Positions 22,750 to 34,929 of a stretch of DNA of 64,000 nt are shown one piece after another. The position numbers and the translations under genes are program-made. Origin of the DNA: Gnetum montanum (Eukaryota; Streptophyta; Gnetopsida; Gnetales; Gnetaceae); the NCBI GenBank assembly GCA_015680685.1, contig MNCI01009419.1, forward strand, positions 174,419 to 238,418. Reading direction: 5' to 3'. The first letter of the stretch is position 1. Each line of letters starts with the position of its first letter. Under the pieces are notes generated by a model. That model worked only from the letters and a program-made list of their open reading frames with translations, did no database searches and was not told where the DNA came from.

Positions 22750-25235
22750 TACTAGAAGCCATGTGTTTACCTTTACTTTTCTTCTGTGATGCAGAGGTTC
22801 TAGATACAAGGGTCTGATCTGTGACATCGACATCTACTCACTAGCTATGCATCATCTTACTATCCTTTCACTTCTTGTATACCATGCTGAAATTGGTGGC
22901 ATATTCATAAAAGTCCCCTTTTAAATGTTGATATAAAATAGCTCTAATTTGAGGACTCTTGGTGAATTCATCCAAAGTAGTTTGAGCCACTACCAGGATT
23001 TGGTCATTAATGATCAAATGCTACTGATTAACCTTGTACCTACAAGAAGTAAAATTAATGAAGTTAGACAAAGAAGTTAAGAAAAAATCATAAAAAACAT
23101 TATAATAACCATGTTTACCCTTGTAGATGATACATAGTGCCAAGTGGGTTCTATAATAGTATGTGAGCTATATGTGCCACTATTAGAGTATTATTAGTAT
23201 TATAGTAACTATACTCAAGCATTGTCTAGATATTTGATGGCTAGCATGAACTTATGGCATCTGCAGGTTCCCCTATAGTTTTAGGAATTGGTTTATTAGT
23301 AATATACCTAATAATAAGTCCTAATGCCCAAGGAAATAGGGTCTCTAGAACAACCATAGCTACATCCATCGATAAGTGTGACCATATCATCACACTAAAG
23401 ATCTTGAGGAGGTAGCCAAGGAAGTTCCTTTCCTTGGGCTAAAACCACAATGAGAGCTTCCCAAGAGGCATTTCATGCAATTGAGTATTATTTTTGGAAT
23501 GACTAATGTAACAAAAAATGCCTACTAGCTTCAATATAATGAGAATAGGCCTACAGAAAGCCTTGCACAAAAGAAAGCAAAAACATTGTGAGCAATTAGA
23601 ATTTCTTAATAGGTTAGGAAAACATCTAGTTAGAGGTGAAATTAGCCTTTCAAAATCATCTAAGGTGTTTATCTAATAAGCTTAATAAATTCCATTAAAA
23701 GGCACTATCACAACCTTTCAAAGAAAAAACGTTTTGGCCTATTGGAGTTAGCAAATTTAGGTAGAATGTCTAGTTAGAGGTGAAATTAGCCTTTGTAAAA
23801 AGCTCTAAGGAGTTTTTCTAAATTAGCCTTAGTAATTTTATCATAACCTTGCATTATTAATAATTTTAATTTCTTTACAAATTTAGATAAAACTCCCTAA
23901 GTAAGTGCTGAAATTAGCTTCTGTAGAAAGCTCTTATGTGTTTATCTAAATTAACTTGAGAAATTCCATAAAAACATGGATACCATATTTTATAACCTTT
24001 ATAATCAAAATAATTATGAAAAAAACTATATCTTAGTATAATTTATGTATTATTTTACGAGAAAGCATTTAAATTATGCATAAAGCTCGAAAAAACAAGC
24101 ATAAGTTTAGAAAAAGAATTTGAAAAAAACATCTAAACTATATACAAATTTAGAAAAAAGAATGATTAGCTTATAAAAAGCCATGAATCCATAAAAAAAC
24201 ATATTTAAAATAGAAAAATATTTTACCCTGCAAGAAAAATCGAGAAATTAACCACTTATATTTTGGGCAGTGTACTACAACTGTGAGTTTTTCCATGATC
24301 TGCATAATGCTAGTAAAAAATTCATAAAAAATTCATTTTAAGTCCAATCATTATGATTCCACCTCCATTGGAAAGCTAAACCAAACACTATATAGCCATG
24401 ACTAGAACATAGAAAATAAAATTGCTTTTTGCTTATGAAAAGTTCACAAATCTACATGAAATTACAAAAGTGGCACAAATAGCCTAATTGTGCAACATTA
24501 GAAAAATAACCATAAATAGCTCATTTCAAAGCTAAATTAATTAAGAGAGAAACCATCAAGAAGCTTAAACAAAGGGATACAAACCAATGACATTTGACTT
24601 CACAAATATGCAGTAGTTATAATGAGAAAAAATACACAAGTTGACTTGCTTTTTCATAGTAAAACTTCAAAAATCCCAAAGCCAAAATTTCATATGGCCA
24701 TTAAAAGGGTCAAAATAGCCAAAACCCTTATAACCCATTTAAATTCACATCAAAATAATGGGGTATGATTTTATTAAAATTTAATTTTAAAAAATTCTAA
24801 GGCCTAGATCTGAAAAGAATGGCCATACCCCAAGATATTGATGAAAAAGCACAAAACAACAAGGCCTATTTTCAAAATCAAATTTGCAAAAGCTAAAGTG
24901 ATAAAACAACCATCAATTTTCATGGGAGTAGCCAAAATGGGATGTGGGATTTTTACAAAATTCTGAGTTAATCCCCCCATTGAAGTAGATTTGAAAAAAT
25001 CACCCTAACACTTGGAAGGCAAAAACCTAGAAAAAACCATGGAAACAAAGGCAAAAATAGGTAGCATTGGCTACCTTGGAGCAATGATAGATGGGGCCTA
25101 GATTGAGATAGGACTTGGAAACCCTAATAAATCCCTAGATCACTCATCCATCCTCTAGATTTTTGGGTTCTTGCTATTTCCTCCTCTCTATTTTGGTGCC
25201 ATGATGGGCTAAATGTTGAGAAAGGAAGAAATTAG
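22750..25235 (-). pseudogene. Decayed multi-exon gene of unknown identity
   Basis: The minus strand shows a possible first exon near 25100-25230 starting MAPK with a GGNSKNPKI segment, a long AT-rich gap, then coding-like text at 23270-23450 (SWEALIVVLAQGKELPWLPP, then DDMVTLIDGCSYGCSRD). A further exon at 22760-23043 starts after an acceptor CTTCTTGTAG and carries LVVAQTTLDEFTKSPQIRA and LKGDFYEYATNFSMVYKK, ending QKKSK before a GTAAAC donor. Several in-frame stops. I do not recognise it; it is neither gag nor pol. It could be a host gene relic or an accessory gene of another element. Confidence 0.4.
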
Positions 25236-25492
25236 GAAAAGATGTGAGTTCTATGTTGACTATAAGGGAGATGGGGGGCTTCCATGCTAAAGATTAGTTA
25301 TGGATGACACAAGAATATTTATTAGAACTCTCCTCCAATGTGTTGTTTTTGAAGAATGACAATTATGATCAAAATTTGCAAATTTTAACTTATAAAACAC
25401 ACCTAAACCCAAATAAAACCCCAGTTGCTAATTTAGTGCACCATGACTACAAGTGCACTAAGGAAAAAGGGGGGAAAGTTTAGTTCACATTT

Positions 25493-25493
25493 N
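25493..25493. other. Single ambiguous base
   Basis: One n in the sequence; no consequence for any feature. Confidence 0.95.
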
Positions 25494-25559
25494 TAACCTA
25501 GACTTACCTTTTTCAACCCCAAGTCTACAAATTTGGGCAAAACATGAGCATGGCTAAGC

Positions 25560-27094
25560 ATCATAAACTTTCATGCTAGGGAAATAGTGCCTAGCATGGA
25601 AGAAGGGGGGTAACACTCACTCTTACCTCCCAACACTCATCTAGCACAAATTTGACCCCAATGTGAGCCCCACATGATCTAAAACCCTTCCAAGTATCTT
25701 TGGTAGCCTCAAAAGCTCACCAAACCTAGTTGAAACTTGTCAAAACTAGTTGAAACCTAGTATTTGGATTTTTCCAGATTGGGAGATACTTCTCCCATGT
25801 TGGGCCTTTCACACTCATTGTGAAAATATGGGGGGAATCTAAAAATGATCTAAGTTGATGACCTTATGACCATTTCTTGATGCCTAGTGATCCCTAGACC
25901 CTATTGGAACCCTCTAGAGCTTCTGGAATCCCCAAAATGAGTCAAAAATATATCACCCCATCTCATCCATTCTAGAGACACCATTCCTAGAATGGAAGAA
26001 ATGTGGGAGGTTTCATGAGGCACTTAGAAGCCTCCAAACTATAAAATCTTGACACCCAACATTAACCATCAACACCGACAACCCTGGAGGTCAACATGCA
26101 TGGGAAATCAACTATAGATCTAGCCTAGATCTAACTTTCTTAATTCAAAGGACCTCTTTCATGTTGGGTCTCCAACCCCAAGCATGGAAAAAAGGGAAAA
26201 AGCTTGAAAATCCCCTCATAACCCCTAGAACAACTAGATCTTCACCTTAGGCACTGGTGACTAATGTTTGCAACCATTTGAGCATCCATGAATGGCTAGA
26301 TCGATAAAAAATGATCAAAAAATATTTTCCCCAAATTTTCCATGCTAATCATGGAATCCCTAGTGTGGAAAAAATGGGAAATTAAAAAAATAACTTATGA
26401 CCCTTGAAGTAGTCAAATTTTAGCATAAGATGGTAGTAGGCAACATTAGTGAACTTAGGGGTATGCATGCATTATCAAAAGTAATAAAAAATGACTAAAA
26501 ATCCTTCCTCCCATTTTTCCATGCTATAAATGAAAGAAAAAATGTAGAAAAAGGAGGGAAAGTACAAAAAATACATTAACAACCTTGAAACAACCAAACT
26601 TTGAAAATCAGATGTTAGTAGTCAATGCTAGCTATCTAGGAAACTTGCATGCATGGTCAAAATTGGCCAAAAATATTCAAAAATATTTCTTGCCATTTTT
26701 CCACACTGAGCATGGAATCCCTAGTGTGGAAAAAGGTGGAGAAGTTTAAAAAATGCCTTGTCAACTTTGAAAAATGAAATTTTGACATCAAGTAGCAACA
26801 ATCATTTCCAATAATCCCAGAAATTTGCGTGCATGGTCAAAATCAGCCAAAAATCACCAAAAATATTTTTCCCATTTTTTCACACTAAGCATGGATGTCC
26901 CAACGTGGAAAAGGGGAAGGGGGGAGTCAAAAAGCCACTTAAAAACCTTGTAAAATAATTAGTTTTATCTCTAAACCCCATCCTCAACCCTAGTAGCCCT
27001 AGAGGTTGACATGTAAATTTGATTAAGGTTGAAATTGGTAAAAAAATCCATTCCCCTTGTTTTCCATGTTGATATCTCTATCCCTAACATGGAA
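25560..27094. repeat. About 180-bp tandem repeat array with a dyad in each unit
   Basis: A motif made of a short inverted repeat around catgg recurs at about 26160, 26337, 26516, 26697, 26877 and 27058, spacing close to 180 bp. The block gcatggtcaaaat-gccaaaaat recurs at 26651 and 26831, exactly 180 bp apart. Earlier, more diverged units appear near 25573, 25795 and 25980. The best dyad has perfect 12-bp arms at 26696-26707 and 26723-26734 with a 15-nt spacer. The right edge is the LTR of C2. No coding. Confidence 0.7.
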
Positions 27095-27099
27095 GAAAG

Positions 27100-29259
27100 T
27101 GTACTATCCAAAATCCTCAGCGCGAGGCTAGAGGGCATAGTAAGACCCCACGTTTGCATGAGGGCAAGCTAGAAATAAACGAAGGTAGAGTGCCTTGAAT
27201 GGTCTACGTGCAGATCAAACAAGGACTTCCCCTAGTGTACATTGTTGTAATGCACTGGGTTATATGTAAACAGATGCAAATTTAAACATAAACGAATGTA
27301 CGAGATGTAAAATGAAAAAAAAACGTGAACAAAGGTAATGAAAATTATAACAAATGTAAATGATGTAAACAGAGAATAATGGATGAAAAAATTGTAATGT
27401 ATTGATAGATGATTACAAATAAAAGTGCACCAGTCATAACGCAGTTGTAGCTTGATCACAAGGCACATGTTTAGCCCCGATGTGAAGAGTGTATAGACGC
27501 TGGGGGATTGCAAGTTTCTAGTTGCAGGTATGAAGCATGACCAAGATTGTCCCACAGTGCTCAATGTGACTAAGTCTGGGTTCTAGGTTGCTGGTTTTCC
27601 TGCTCCAAAATTGCCAACCTTCTAGGTCTCGATGCCCCAAAAATTTCCAACCTTGATTGAGTGGAAAAATGGGGTATTTATAGGATTTTTGGATGTAGGA
27701 TTCAGATATGGAGGAAGATCTATGGTTGCAGGGTTAGGGAAATGTGTATTGGGCGATAGGTGTGAACATTTTGATTGGGTGCACAAAATTTTACAATGTA
27801 TAGGGTGCAATGTGATTAAGATCTCTTACGCTGCCATGTGTAATCCATAGCATAAGAGCTTGATACGTTCAAAAATGAAAGATGTACAAAGAATGTTAAA
27901 GTACAAGAGTGGATTTGGATGTCTGGCCTCTGGATTTGCAAATCTATGCTATTTTTGCTCTGCCAAGGTCTCCAGCATGCATGGATCTAGCTCTGATGTG
28001 TCTGTAGCGTGTCCTGTCATCTAGAGTCTGGCGTCCAACGTTTATGTTGTGCATATGCTGGCATCAGGGTGCCAGTGTGACCATCAGCGTGTCCAATATT
28101 TATGATGCATTTTGAGGCCATTTTTGAGCTGTGAGATCCATTTTCAGCATGGATTTGCATGCTTGAGGTCAATAGGGTTATGCATGTCAATTTTGAGCTG
28201 ATCTGAAGGATTTTTTTGCATACTTTTGATTGGTCATGCTGTGGTCACACTGGCCAACGTGACCTCAGTGTGGACAAGTGTTTATGCCCTATTCTGAGTT
28301 GATTTTTGGATGGTGATGCCTGTTTATTGATGTTCAACTACTGCTTACTCTCCAGGGTGGCTTGGATGCTAAATTTGACTCCATTTTGCTGTTGTTTTGG
28401 GCCAGTTTGGTTTCGTCACGCTATGGTCATGTTGGCCAGTGTGACCTCAGCATGACCAACTAAAAATGCCATGTTTGAGGCCCAAATTGTGAGTTTTTAA
28501 ACCCTAAAAACATGTACAAGTGTTGCCTATCCCTGGGGGTTACTCGAATGTCTAAGATGATTCTTGAAAATGGTTGATTTTCCCTATTTTTGTTTGGTCA
28601 CACTGTGGTCACATTGTGCAACATGACCTCAGCGTGAATAACTTAAAGTGGAATGTTTAATGCCCAAATTTTGATTTTCTAGAACCCATGAACATGTACA
28701 ATTATTTCCTAGCTCCCAGGAGTCAAATTCATGTCAAAACTCTACCTAGAGGTGCTTGAATTAAGCTATTCTTATTTGGTCATGCTGTGGTCACGCTGTG
28801 CAATGTGACCTCAGCATGACCAACAGAAAGTGGATCAAGACATGTGATTCTAAGCTCAAATTTTGAGGTTCTGAAGGTTGGGAGCTACAAGGAGCATCGA
28901 TGAAGCTCATGAAGGGTCCATGTGCTCGAATCTGGGCTGTTTGAACTTGGTTATTGGGCTCCAAAATTTGGTCACACTGTACACACGTTGGTCTTATGCT
29001 GGGTAGCATGACCATGGCATGAACATAGTGTATACAATAAAAACCATGCATTTTGAGCCTAAAACCCTAGATTCTAGATTCCAGGAGTTGGAGCAATCAT
29101 CTGTGGGCCTTGGGGGAACATTTCCTATTCAATTATGTGTCATTTCATGCTATTTTGGAGGTTCTCAAGTTTGGTCATGCTATACTTAGGTTCGGTAGCG
29201 ACATGACTTAGCTCGAATCCTGTCTAAAAGTGCTAGGCCAAAATTTTGTGGTGTTTTCA
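27100..29259 (-). mobile_element. Element C2, 3' LTR (2160 bp)
   Basis: Starts tgtactatccaaaat, aligned with D's tgtaccgcccaaaat, and ends ggtgttttca before a polypurine tract. The block at 27140-27260 matches LTR D. A TATA motif (tatttatag on plus) is at 27675-27683. The middle (about 28040-29000) repeats a segment around ggtcacgctgtggtcac and gtgacctcagcatgac several times. Left flank is gaaag. Confidence 0.82.
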
Positions 29260-30999
29260 TTGGCCCCTCTTTGTTGACAAATAGATAAATCCACCCAAGA
29301 TCCATTAACAAAGAAGTACAAAACACCACAAGCAACTTGACATCAAGCACTATCCATCAGGCACTTGACTGGATGCCATCGCATCATGTTTAGAAGTACA
29401 TTGGATTGTGAAATGATGTTTGGAGATGCACGGGAAGCAAGTTGTAACTGTGGGATTAGGAATTGATCAAAGGATTGATTTGTTTAATTGTGGGAGAGGA
29501 ATGTTCTTGTCAACAAGTCATGTTGGTCTTTGTTGATAGCCAATATCTAGTAGACTTGGGACCAAGGCATGGGAGGTGCATCCTTTAGAGGAATGAGACT
29601 CTTGGATCATGTTTAAGAGAACCCGTTGTTAATAGCCAAAGCCACATGATGAGGTGGTGCATTCTTTGGAGAAACAAGACCCTTGGGAGTGTCAGAAGGA
29701 ACCCGTTGTCAAATAGCCAAAGCCACATGATGATGTTGTGTGACATGATTGTTTGAGACATGAGTGTTTTATTCCAAGACAACTGCCTTCCCGCCTGGGG
29801 CTTGTATGGGAAGAGCTAATGGCCTTATGATGTATTTTTCTCTTTGATTTTTTTTTGTTTTTTTATCTCCCCCCCCCATTTTTTTGACAAAATTGTATCT
29901 TTTCAGTATTGTACTCATGCTCGTGTGCTTGTAGTTGTATCATGTGCTATGTTGTGTTGTGGGTTGCAACTTCTTGGAGAGTCATAGTATAAAATAGTGT
30001 GGTTCAAGTTTTGTGGTGAATGGGATGTATCCAGGAGGTGTAATTGAGTAGGACAGGGAGAACATGTTGGAGAATAAGGGATGCATCGGGAACTGGGAAT
30101 GTACTCATGAGTGGATTGATTAACCCCATTGCATGTGTCAAGAACAATGTGGTACCTTGTCACTGTGATGAAGTGCATTTGTGCACAAACACCTTAGAGT
30201 GTCATCCTATAAAAAAAACTCCAAGAGGACAAGAAAACTACAAGTGAATTAGTCTAAAACACTTTAAACATGAGTACAACTAATGAGATGGAGGCATCAT
30301 GTTAAAATTTGGGAGAAAAAAATGAACAACATCAGTGTCATCAGAGTCCATGAGGTGAATCATGCACCAGGCTTGAGATGAAGACAATTCATTGATTGCA
30401 TCAACAGATCAATGGGCTAGTGATGATGTTGCCAGTTTATAGTCTTAATGGATTGTCATGGATTAGTTTTACGTCATAACCCTTTGGACGTTGCTAGTTT
30501 GACATCATAGCGGATGGTGCAGTGTTAGTTTATAGTCATGGTAGACTATGAAGAGGCGAGCTAGTTTATAGTCTTAGCAAAATCTGGTAGACACAAATGT
30601 GGTAGTTTAATCTCATACCAGATGGAGCTCTGTGGTGTTAGTTGTCATAATGCTAGGATGAATATGTGATATCACTTTATTTTCATGATGCCAAGATGCA
30701 TCTGTGGTATCAGTTTACCATCATGATGCGAGGACGAGTCTATGGTATCAGTTTACCATCATGATGCTAGGACGAGTCTGTGGTATCAGTTTACTGTCAT
30801 GATGCCAAGATGAGTCTACAGTATCAATTTACTGTCATGATGCCAGGATGAGTCTGTGGTATCAGTTTACCATCATGATGCCAGGACGAGTCTGTGGTAT
30901 TAGTTTACTATCATGATGCTAGGATGAGTGCATATCTTAAGTCTTTTAGATGTAGTAAGGTTTGAGGTACATGTGATTTGTTGGATTAGCAAGCTCATT
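29260..30999 (-). other. Element C2 3' UTR between LTR and integrase
   Basis: Begins with the polypurine tract (CAACAAAGAGGGGCCAA on minus at 29260-29276). 29580-29745 holds two and a half copies of a unit of about 75 bp containing agccaaagccacatgatg; D has the equivalent at 33770-33930. The rest to 30430 shows nothing further. Confidence 0.7.
30430..30930. repeat. AGTTTA-hairpin array of element C2
   Basis: The first part has drifted AGTTTA-N2-GTC copies. From 30670 it becomes a regular tandem repeat of 38 bp containing tggtatcagtttaccatc, with seven copies. D has the equivalent at 34690-34910. Confidence 0.8.
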
Positions 31000-32207
31000 T
31001 CCATTCATATCAACTAGTTTGAATGCCTCATTTTCGTATGCTTAATGACCAAGTAAGGCCCTTCCCAGTTGGCTAAGAATTTATCTAAGTATTCACAGAC
31101 CATCTTAAGAACTAGGTCGCCTTCCTTGATTGGATGCTTGTGTACATCATGTCGATGTCACCATCATTGTTTCTTTTGGTACCACTCGATTTGATCGGGT
31201 GTGCCTGTATGTTCCTCCTCCATCGAGTCAAGGTCAACAACACACAATTCATCATTCTGACCTTCATCAAGGAACCTAGAAAGAGTGATCTGCAATGAGG
31301 GTACCTGCAACTCCAAAGGTAAAATAGCTTCTGATCCATAAAAAAGACTATAGGGAATTTTACCTATGGATGTTTGATGTGTCATTCGATATGTCCATAG
31401 CACATAAACTAGTTGTTGATGCCATCTTCTTTTGCTCTAATGAAGCATTTTATTGAGCACCATGATGAAAATTTTATTCATGGATTCTACTTGACCATTG
31501 CTTTATGGGTAGTACGATGATGAAAATGAGTGTTTGATGTCTAGGCTTTCACAGAAGTTTTTGGTTTCGGCACTATTGAACTATGGCCCATTATTGGTGA
31601 TTATGGTCATTGGGATGCCAAAATGGGTTACAATATTTTTGAGTATGAAATTGCACACTTGTTTGGATGTGGTCTTCCAAACGGCGATAGCTTCTACCCA
31701 TTTTGTGAAGTATTCAGTTGTGGTGATGATGAAGCTATGTCTTACTGAAGATGGGGGAGTTATCAATCCAATGATGTCTAATCCCCATTTCTAGAAAGGC
31801 CATGTGATTTGTGCTATATGAAACTCATTAGGTGGCACATGTATTAAATTACCATGCTTTTGACAGATGTTGCACATTTTGAACTTGGAGAAACAATCGT
31901 GCTCCATGTGTGGCCAATAATAGCCTAAACGTCTGATTTTCATTGCCATTGCCTTAGGCGCTATGTGCCCTCTACAAAGTATTTCATGAACTTGCTCCAT
32001 GATCATGTGACTATCAATGTTACTAAAGCACACGAACAAAATTCCTTCATAGGATCTATGACATAACATTTCTCCTATTAGCACATATTATTGAGAACGT
32101 TTTCACACTGCATCCTTTTGAGCATTTGTTAGATGTAGTGGTGGTTCACCATGTAGAAGGTACTCTTTTATGTGATGATACCATTCCACTATATGTGTGG
32201 TACTAAC
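31000..32207 (-). pseudogene. Element C2 pol remnant (integrase)
   Basis: Integrase in pieces: HHCC finger at 31791-32084 (VHEILCRGH, then CNICQKH), catalytic core at 31581-31766 with TEYFTKWVEAI, and a C-terminal part at 31164-31403 with YRMTHQTSIGKIPYSLFYGS. The second catalytic Asp has changed (TNNGP for TDNGP). The gene is cut at 32207 by insertion of D and resumes at 49438. Confidence 0.88.
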
Positions 32208-33472
32208 TGTACCGCCCAAAATCGTCGGTCCCCGGCTGGAAGGAAAAACAGAGATCGGAGGATCGCGAGACGAGCATAAATGACCCTACCTTCGCTTGAG
32301 GGTGAGCTGGAATGCACGAAGGTAGGGTACCTTGGGTGGTCCGCATGCGGATCAGACAAGGATTTCCCCGAGCGTCACCGAAGTGTTATACGCTGGGTTA
32401 TACATAAACTGTGTGACAGGCGTAAAATGGAGCGAACGGTGTAAACAGGGTGTAAAAAAAATGTAAATGGTGTAACAGCTTAAACAGTGTGTGCAGCATA
32501 AAGCGTAAACAAAATGTAAATGGTGAAATAGCGTAAGCAAGGCGTATACAGCGTAAACAGTGTAAGCAGGGCATAAACTGGGCGTAAAGCGTAAACAAAA
32601 TGCCGACAGCGTAAATAGTGTAAACAAAGCGTAGGCGGTGTGATCAGAGCATGAATGTAAACGAGCGTAAGCAGAAATGCGTGCAAGAAATCAGCGTAAA
32701 CTGTAAAGCGTAAACTGTAAATTGTAAACTATGAACAATAAACTATAAAATTTATTATGGAATGGAAATGTGGTGCACCGGTCTAACGCAGTTGTGGCTG
32801 GGCACAAGGCGGACATAAAGCCCCGGTGGGTGCAGGGATGCGGCTGGTTCGCACGGTAGGCGGAGCGTAGAGACAGTGCTCGGCGTACAGGATTTCCAGC
32901 GTAAGCGTAAGCGTAAGAGGGTTTTAGGCTCTAGGTTGCAGCGTAATTGCTCTCGGGTCTGCTCTGGTAAATTTTTGCCGACCTTGAAAATGTAGAAAAC
33001 TGGGGTTTTTATAGGGTCGGGGTTTTACCGGGAAAATCGGGTCGGGAGACACGTGGCGTGTCGACTAGGTGCATACAATTTAGAAACATGGTATACGCTG
33101 GGCGTATACACTACATCAGGCCGACGTATACGCTGGACTTGCTGGGCGTGTGAACTTGGGTGGACGTTGGGTGTATGCGCTGATGAATGCTGGCGTATAC
33201 GCTAGGGCGTATACACTAGGACGTATACGCTGATGGATGCTAGCGTATACGCTGATGAATGCTGGCGTATACGCTAGGCGTATACGCTAGGCGTATACGC
33301 TGATGAATGTTGGCCATCGACTTGCTTCAATTCTTGCTCCTGTTGCACCTGCTGAGCGTACATGTGAGGCATGTGTGCTGGGTGTCGGGCGTATACGCTG
33401 GGCGTAGATGCTGGGCGTAGATGTCGGGCGTATATGCTGGCACAACACTTGGTAAACTTTTGTGGTGTTTCA
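32208..33472 (-). mobile_element. Element D, 3' LTR
   Basis: Plus strand tgtaccgcc at the left, ggtgtttca at the right. A TATA motif (CCCTATAAAAACCC on minus) is at 33006-33014. 32400-32750 is filled with gcgtaaac/tgtaaac-type short repeats, and 33081-33450 with gcgtatacgc palindromes. Confidence 0.95.
33081..33450. repeat. GCGTATACGC palindrome array in D 3' LTR (U3)
   Basis: More than a dozen copies and near-copies of the self-complementary gcgtatacgc, often as agcgtatacgct or within gatgaatgctggcgtatacgct. It lies upstream of the TATA box in transcript orientation. Equivalent array at 49090-49420. Confidence 0.9.
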
Positions 33473-33490
33473 TTGGCTCCTCTTTGTTGA
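33473..33490 (-). other. Polypurine tract of element D
   Basis: Minus strand CAACAAAGAGGAGCCAA ends at the LTR start TGAAACACC. Same position and composition as in C2. Confidence 0.75.
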
Positions 33491-33769
33491 AGCTTGGAGG
33501 AATCGACCCGAGAAGCGTCGACAAAGAAGCGCAAAAAACCACAAGCAACTTGATAAAAGCTTTATCCTTTACCACTTGATTAGACGTCATCGTACCATGC
33601 TTTGTTGTGTATGGGATTGAAAAAGGTGAGATTGGTAGCTGGTAGGAGAGAAGGGATTGTGGGGATTGGTGACTGCTCAAGGGATTATGCTAGGGAAATG
33701 GGATGCTTAGGTGTGCGGCATGCCGGTTGTCATCGATAGCCATTTTTCTGGTAGACTCGGAATTCAGGC

Positions 33770-33930
33770 ATGCGATGTGCGTCCTTTGGCGGAACAGTGC
33801 TCTTGGTTAGTGTTCAAGAGAGTTTGTTGTCAATGCCAAAGCCACAGGGTGATGTTTTGCATTCTTTGGAGGAACAACACCCTTCTTTGGGGAAATTGTA
33901 GGCGAAGAGCCAAAGCCATGCAACAGGATA
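33770..33930. repeat. Imperfect tandem repeat in D 3' UTR
   Basis: Two to three diverged copies of a unit containing ctttggaggaacaac and gccaaagccac. Homologous to 29580-29745 in C2. 33931-34467 shows nothing further apart from a poly-T run at 34020-34034. Confidence 0.55.
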
Positions 33931-34467
33931 TTTCTTGATTGCTTTTGACATGAGTACCTATTTTCAAGACCGATGCCTTCCTGCCTGGGGCTTGTATGGG
34001 AAGTGCCAAGGGTCCCGCTTTTTTTTTTTTTTTTGAAAATATTGTTCTTGTAGTCATGTGCGAACATTGTGTTTTGTGTGTTGCAACTGCTGTAATGTTT
34101 TGCAGTGTGCAATAGTCTGGTGAACAGATAGTGAATTTTTGGGGGAATGGGAATGTACAGGTTAATGGTTTGATTTAGTCTTAACAGGTGGATTAATGGA
34201 CATTGCTTGATCTTGTTGCCTGTGATGGAATGCACTTTCGTACGAGTACTTTTGAGTGTCATCCTGCAAACATAACTCCAAGGAGACAAGAAAACCGTGA
34301 GTGAATAAATGAGCTTAGTTTTAAACAACTACAGGTGAACAAAAATATTGGGGGTGGTTTCGAGCACTGAGTGCGGATGTCGACGATGCTGATGAGATTG
34401 TGTGCTGATGAGGGATGCAATGAACGAATATGGCTGTGGAGTGAAGAGTCGGAGATGAACGTGCCAG

Positions 34468-34915
34468 TTTACAGTCTTAACAGACCATCATGGGTTAGTT
34501 TTATGTCGTAACCTATTGGACATTGCCCGTTTAGCGTCATGGCGGACGTTATGTTGCCAGTTTCGAGTCTTAGTGGACCATGAAGAGGCAATCTAGTTTA
34601 TAGTCTTAGCGGACCCTGATGGTTGAGATGATGGCAGTTTACTGTCGTGCCGGACAGATGCTAGTTTATCGTCGTTGCGGACACTATGGTATTAGTTTTA
34701 AGTCATAACCAAGGACTGTTCTGTGGTATCATTTTATAGTCGTGATTCTAGGACTAGCTGTGGTATCAGTTTATAGTCGTGATTCCAAGACTAGCTGTGG
34801 TATCAGTTTATCGTCATGATTCCAAGACTAGCTATGGTATCAGTTTATTGTCATGATTCCATGACTAGCTGTGGTATCAGCTTATCATCATGATTCCAGG
34901 ACTAGTACGTACCTG
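34468..34915. repeat. AGTTTA-hairpin array in D 3' UTR (GTC/GAC type)
   Basis: At least twelve units of AGTTTA-N2-GTC-N6-GAC, for example agtttatagtcttagcggac, agtttactgtcgtgccggac and agtttatcgtcgttgcggac. The last five form a regular tandem repeat of about 37 bp in which the spacer is longer (10 nt). GTC and GAC are complementary. Confidence 0.9.
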
Positions 34916-34929
34916 AGCTCAAATTTATG

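Noticed and set aside
30670-30930. CRISPR-like regular repeats
   Set aside because: A plain tandem repeat of 38 bp without unique spacers, in a plant retroelement 3' UTR.
32500-32690. Minus-strand ORFs rich in Tyr/Leu/Cys in LTR D and at 48376-48820
   Set aside because: Low-complexity translation of gcgtaaac repeats; the frames are not conserved as protein.
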